Positions 60,510 through 64,000 of a stretch of 64,000 nt of DNA are shown in pieces. The notes beneath the pieces are model-generated. The model had not been told where the DNA came from and made no database searches. It saw only the letters and a list, made by a program, of their open reading frames with translations. The position numbers and the translations under genes are program-made. The DNA comes from Planctomycetota bacterium (lineage in GTDB: Bacteria; Planctomycetota; Phycisphaerae; Tepidisphaerales; Tepidisphaeraceae): assembly GCA_026693085.1 (NCBI GenBank), contig JAPLNB010000361.1, forward strand, positions 1-64,000, given 5' to 3'. Numbering within the stretch: position 1 is the stretch's first letter; every line of letters starts with the position of its first letter.

Positions 60510-61781
60510 TCATGACGCCTGGGTCACCTTCTGGGACTGAAGCAGTCGCGAACACACCACCGATATCCGCTGTTCATGGCAGGCATCCAGGGTCTTGAGC
60601 TTGGCGGTGGCAAGCCCCAGGTCTATTTGCCGAGCCAGAAGCTGACGATCCTTGGCCGCCCCGATAAACGCCGCCGCTAGCGCATCAACATCTCCACACG
60701 GCACAAGCGTCCCTGCACCGCTTTCCTCAATTACTCCGTCCGTACCCGCATTTCTATAGATGATCAGCGGCAACCCCAGAGCCATTCCAAGCATGACATT
60801 CCTGCTGATTTCCGCGGTCAGGTTCGTAATTGCCAGGACATGGCTGCGTTTCATCACGTCATACAGTTGCCTGCCGTACGGGATAGTTCCCAGGAAATGC
60901 GCCTTATCCGTCAACCCCAGCTGCTGCGCCAATGACTTGAACGCGGGCAGGTCCTCGCCATCGCCCAGCACGTCGAGCTCAAGGTCGGCCCCGGCTCTGC
61001 GTGCAATGGCCATTGCCTGCAGGACGTGATCCGTGGCCTTGATCTTGATTTGTCGGCCAACAGCAACCAGGCGGAGCGGTCCACCGGCAAGCAGAGCCGA
61101 TTTCCGCGCTGCAGCTTCGTCCGGCATCAGCAGCATCTCGGTGGTGACAAACGTGCGGTCAAAGAGATAGCAGTGATCGCTCCAAACGTCCTTGAACCGC
61201 TCAACCACAGCGCGGTTGTGCGAGAAGACCAGATCCGCCTCCTGGATCGCGGAACGACAGAAGGTACGGAAGTTGTTCACAAGCCAGTTCTTCGCAAACC
61301 GGCGGACGGGATTCCGGTCCTCACTGGCGTACAGTTCCAGGCGAGGGAAGGGGTCGGCGCCGTCAAACGCCCAGATTCGTCTCTTGCCCATCGCGCCAGC
61401 TAGTGGCCAGACAACCTGCCCCAGGGCCACCGGATGCCCGCCGGTGTCCGCCTGCACAATCGTACTTCTTTCGACGGCCTGTTTCAGTGCGGCGCGTAGC
61501 GATCGCCTTGCGCGCAAGAACTGCGCCATGGAAATGAAGAATGGCAGCGGGATGTACTCGAACCCCTCATCCTGCGGCCTGATCGTCACGTGATGAAATG
61601 AGCCACTGGCCTTCTGTTCAAGCTGGTCCATGCAGGGCGTGGCGACGATCAACTGCCCGCCGGCCGCCCGGATGGCTCTACCCTCGGCGCGCAAATCCTC
61701 AAGCCACATATCGCCCACCTGGTATGCACCAGCGGCGGCGGTTCTGCCAAATGGAACATGGTTGACCAGGAGATACTTCAT
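60510..61781 (-). CDS. Glycosyltransferase (GT-B), first copy
   Basis: A 423-residue paralogue of 58821-60089, beginning MKYLLVNHVPFGRTAAAGAY. The donor half has GGPLRLVAVGRQIKIKATDH, LELDVLGDGEDLPAFKSLAQ and AEISRNVMLGMALGLPLIIY, where a Glu near EISRN would correspond to the E-x7-E region. AAGGAG precedes the ATG by seven bases. It follows the heparinase-like gene by 23 bases. The two copies have diverged enough to suggest an old or relaxed duplication, and may transfer different sugars. Confidence 0.88.
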   Translation of the reverse strand: MKYLLVNHVPFGRTAAAGAYQVGDMWLEDLRAEGRAIRAAGGQLIVATPCMDQLEQKASGSFHHVTIRPQDEGFEYIPLPFFISMAQFLRARRSLRAALKQAVERSTIVQADTGGHPVALGQVVWPLAGAMGKRRIWAFDGADPFPRLELYASEDRNPVRRFAKNWLVNNFRTFCRSAIQEADLVFSHNRAVVERFKDVWSDHCYLFDRTFVTTEMLLMPDEAAARKSALLAGGPLRLVAVGRQIKIKATDHVLQAMAIARRAGADLELDVLGDGEDLPAFKSLAQQLGLTDKAHFLGTIPYGRQLYDVMKRSHVLAITNLTAEISRNVMLGMALGLPLIIYRNAGTDGVIEESGAGTLVPCGDVDALAAAFIGAAKDRQLLARQIDLGLATAKLKTLDACHEQRISVVCSRLLQSQKVTQAS

Positions 61782-61804
61782 GCCATGGCTCCTTCTTGAT
61801 CCAG

Positions 61805-63898
61805 TCAGGTGATCAACTCCGCCGGACGCAGACGACGGTCTGAGTACTCCGCCACTCTGGCAGCGATGTCGCGAGTGCGATTGCGATCACCGTCCACCAG
61901 GATATAGCGAGTATGCAGGATCAACTGACCGGGATGATATATCCGCAAAGCGGTCGCACCGAGTTCAAGCTTTTCGTAGTAGAGGCTGTTCCAGGGTGCG
62001 TTGCGGGCAGGGCCGCTGACGATACTCAGACCACTCGCACCACCGTCCACCACCACGCCGATTCGGTCATCAATGTTGAGCCATGTGCCAGCCACAATCC
62101 GCCGGGTCTCAACGAGCGACAATCCGAAACATCTGGCCAGGGACGCCATCTTCCTAAGCATGCCCTGCGGCAATCGGGAGCGTGATGCCTTCTCCTGAAA
62201 TACCAGGTCCAGAGATCCCGCCTCGGTGTGTACCTGGCGCCTGCACCCGTTGAAGATGTCGTTGGCCAATTGCAGCCGCAGGCCGGACGCAGCACGGACG
62301 ACGAGTCTCGCGCGTGCACGGAAGCGGCATTCAATGATCATCAGTCCCTGTGGCTCGATCAGTTCCACCATCACGTCATGATCCAAGCGCCAGCGGTCCT
62401 TGGCGCGGTACATGATGCGACCTTCCACCTTGAATCCATCGGGGGTAGCTCGCATGCGCCGCTGACTGAGGGTCTGTCCCGGATCGACTGCCGTCTCCAC
62501 AATGCCCAGCAGGTTGTTGCGCGACCACTCGGTGGCATCATCCATGCCGTTGGGAACGAACAATGCAATCGGATACGGTCCCTGGACACTCTCCCACGAG
62601 AACGATGCGAAGAGTTTCTCTGTCCGCGAGAAACAGAGCCCGCCTTCGGAACTGACATGCCGACCCCTCAACTGCACGCGCAGCTCGTCCTGGCTGTAAG
62701 CGTCGGTCGTGCCAGGCATCCCCCTGTGAATCAGATAGGCCAAGGCAAGGTTCGCAAAGCAGTCCGTTTCATACTTGGCGTATTGTCCGAACATCCGCCC
62801 CCGGGTTACTCGCTGGCCAAAAAAACTCCCATCATCGTTGGATGCAGCTTCCTCCTCGAATCGCCGCAGCCGGGCCTGCTCGATCGTTCTCGCCACTCTA
62901 TCATCCTGCAACCGTCCCAGAATCGCTAGCACCGGCATGATGAAATACAAGCCGTAGGTGTACCTCGCCCAGTCCTGTCCACCCATGTAGGCAAACCGGT
63001 TGTCCAGGAAGGTCGGCCGGACGCGCTCCCACATGGGCCTGACATTGTGGAACAGAGACTCGGGAATGACCTGACCGGCAGACCACAATGCATAATGGCT
63101 CCACACCAGCGAATGCAGCACGCTGGCCACGTAGCAGAAGTGGTAGTGGGAATGGTTCTCCAGCAGGTAATCGGAGTGGACATTTGTCGTGTAGACCTGA
63201 TCGGCCAGCGGCTTGCCGTCAACGTACGCCGCGCCAAGGCGGTCCTGGGGAACCGAGATCGTGTTCAGAGCATAATCGATCAAAGTCACTCGCCACGTAG
63301 TTGCGTTGCGGTGGGAAGGCATCAAGGCAATAGCGGTTGCCAGGATTTCGGTATCCCAGGCATTCTCCTCGGCCTTGGTGTCCTTGAAGAGCCCGGTGCG
63401 GGCTGGCACGCCGATGAAACGATCCGCCTCAGCTACCACAACGCGACAAATGGCAGACTGTTCGGCCTCTGTCAACTGCTCCCAAACCAGCTGCGCGCCC
63501 AGCGCCATCTTGGCCGCCCACCATGCGGACTGCCACTCGCACCCCCACCTGCCCCCTCCAATGCACTGGCTCTCACCCGAGACATGGCAACAGGCCATGA
63601 ACGCCAGGCACGAGCGGACCCACGAAAACACCTCATCGGTGAGGGCAAGATGATCCGCCCGGCACCGCGTGCTGCATAACAGGGCGCCGGCAAACACGAA
63701 GCTGCCAAGCGCCCGGATTGAGTCCTCATTATTGCGACCCTGCCCGAAGATCAGGTAATCGCGGCCATCGATCCGGCAGGATCGCATGCCCCGCTTCGCA
63801 TACTGCGGAAACCGCGCCAACAACCGCGTATATGTCTGCTCAGACGAGAACGGCTGTCCGACGGTCATGGGGACCGACGAAGATGATGCTGATGCCAT
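61805..63898 (-). CDS. Large heparinase/polysaccharide-lyase-like protein of the exopolysaccharide locus
   Basis: A 697-residue protein without an evident signal peptide. The N-terminal ~380 residues are helical with aromatic-rich pairs (ECRY-like GCEWQSAWWAAKMALGAQLV, ENHSHYHFCYVASVLHSLVW, AYMGGQDWARYTYGLYFIMP), resembling the alpha/alpha toroid of heparinase II/III-type lyases, including an NHxHYH motif. The C-terminal ~300 residues are beta-rich (RRMRATPDGFKVEGRIMYRA, GASGLSIVSGP). ATG 63898 has AGGAAGG upstream. It may trim or modify the polymer made here. Its extreme C-terminus is duplicated in the chimeric ORF at 60123. Family assignment is tentative. Confidence 0.65.
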   Translation of the reverse strand: MASASSSSVPMTVGQPFSSEQTYTRLLARFPQYAKRGMRSCRIDGRDYLIFGQGRNNEDSIRALGSFVFAGALLCSTRCRADHLALTDEVFSWVRSCLAFMACCHVSGESQCIGGGRWGCEWQSAWWAAKMALGAQLVWEQLTEAEQSAICRVVVAEADRFIGVPARTGLFKDTKAEENAWDTEILATAIALMPSHRNATTWRVTLIDYALNTISVPQDRLGAAYVDGKPLADQVYTTNVHSDYLLENHSHYHFCYVASVLHSLVWSHYALWSAGQVIPESLFHNVRPMWERVRPTFLDNRFAYMGGQDWARYTYGLYFIMPVLAILGRLQDDRVARTIEQARLRRFEEEAASNDDGSFFGQRVTRGRMFGQYAKYETDCFANLALAYLIHRGMPGTTDAYSQDELRVQLRGRHVSSEGGLCFSRTEKLFASFSWESVQGPYPIALFVPNGMDDATEWSRNNLLGIVETAVDPGQTLSQRRMRATPDGFKVEGRIMYRAKDRWRLDHDVMVELIEPQGLMIIECRFRARARLVVRAASGLRLQLANDIFNGCRRQVHTEAGSLDLVFQEKASRSRLPQGMLRKMASLARCFGLSLVETRRIVAGTWLNIDDRIGVVVDGGASGLSIVSGPARNAPWNSLYYEKLELGATALRIYHPGQLILHTRYILVDGDRNRTRDIAARVAEYSDRRLRPAELIT

Positions 63899-63931
63899 GG
63901 GCGTGCCTTCCTGGATCAAGCGGCTTCTCGG

Positions 63932-64000
63932 TCAGCTCTTGCCAATGTGCTCCCGCTTGCCCTTGACGTTGGCCATCGCGTTACGCGTGTCCACGATCAG
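63932..64000 (-). CDS. C-terminal end of a nucleotide-sugar dehydrogenase (runs off the window)
   Basis: The last 22 codons before TGA (63932-63934) read LIVDTRNAMANVKGKREHIG then KS. VDTRNAM is the conserved end of UDP-glucose/UDP-ManNAc-type dehydrogenases. The matching N-terminus of such an enzyme is present in the chimeric ORF at 60123-60461, which supports the idea of a duplicated module. It ends 34 bases before the heparinase-like gene on the same strand. Confidence 0.75.
   Translation of the reverse strand: MIVDTRNAMANVKGKREHIGKS

Noticed and set aside
1-64000. CRISPR arrays, tRNA and rRNA genes
   Set aside because: No regularly spaced repeats, no tRNA T-loop/acceptor patterns and no rRNA-like sequence were seen by reading.

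Overview
The window looks like a GC-rich chromosome segment from a Gram-negative Planctomycetota bacterium, probably of the Phycisphaerae type; this placement is inferred from gene content alone. The supporting evidence is: several prepilin-like proteins with a short 'LF.DG' C-terminal signature, a PEP-CTERM/dockerin surface protein together with an exosortase and EpsI, a DUF4091 protein, a Tat-exported Gfo/Idh/MocA oxidoreductase, a SUMF1-domain protein, and LPS genes (kdsB, heptosyltransferase). No tRNA, rRNA, CRISPR array or intact insertion sequence was seen.

Layout. 0-9 kb: a partial thymidylate-synthase-like gene, prepilin-like proteins, a degraded enolase-superfamily fragment, a PA2778/PA2779-like pair (C39-like peptidase plus small membrane protein), the kdsB-pyrG pair and a large DUF4091 protein. 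9-22.5 kb: housekeeping and envelope genes, namely an SDR reductase, a TauE/SafE permease, an ArnT-like glycosyltransferase, a purL carrying two PurS-like N-terminal domains, a heptosyltransferase, a GntR regulator with a visible operator/promoter, gatB, and a UbiA prenyltransferase followed by a strong terminator. 22.5-28.5 kb: an intergenic zone with a C-rich tract and repeats, a nitronate monooxygenase with no ordinary start codon, a Gfo/Idh/MocA oxidoreductase, a SUMF1-domain protein and ApbE. 28.6-38.2 kb: a 977-residue PEP-CTERM protein, ComEC, CstA and DnaK. Between dnaK and the next gene lies a structured + strand region ending in an intrinsic terminator, a candidate new non-coding RNA.

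38.7-64 kb is an exopolysaccharide locus. A compact six-gene minus-strand operon (49580 down to 38734) encodes a nucleotidyltransferase-like protein, exosortase, EpsI, a Wzz/BY-kinase, a polyprenyl-phosphate sugar transferase and a giant TPR protein. A polysaccharide deacetylase is transcribed divergently. Beyond it is a run of minus-strand glycan genes: Alg13/Alg14-like pair, oxidoreductase, glycosyltransferases, deacetylase, heparinase-like protein and the end of a nucleotide-sugar dehydrogenase. The most unusual protein feature is a segment resembling the MshEN c-di-GMP-binding domain, inserted inside the ATPase domain of the BY-kinase. That would offer a direct route for second-messenger control of chain length or export.

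The distal glycan cluster shows recent rearrangement. A ugd-heparinase-glycosyltransferase module appears to have been duplicated in tandem, with one copy collapsed into a chimeric ORF (60123-60461). A 139-bp piece of a glycosyltransferase gene is duplicated and joined to the tail of an SGNH-hydrolase gene (55310-55738). All functional calls come from reading motifs by eye; no database search was run.
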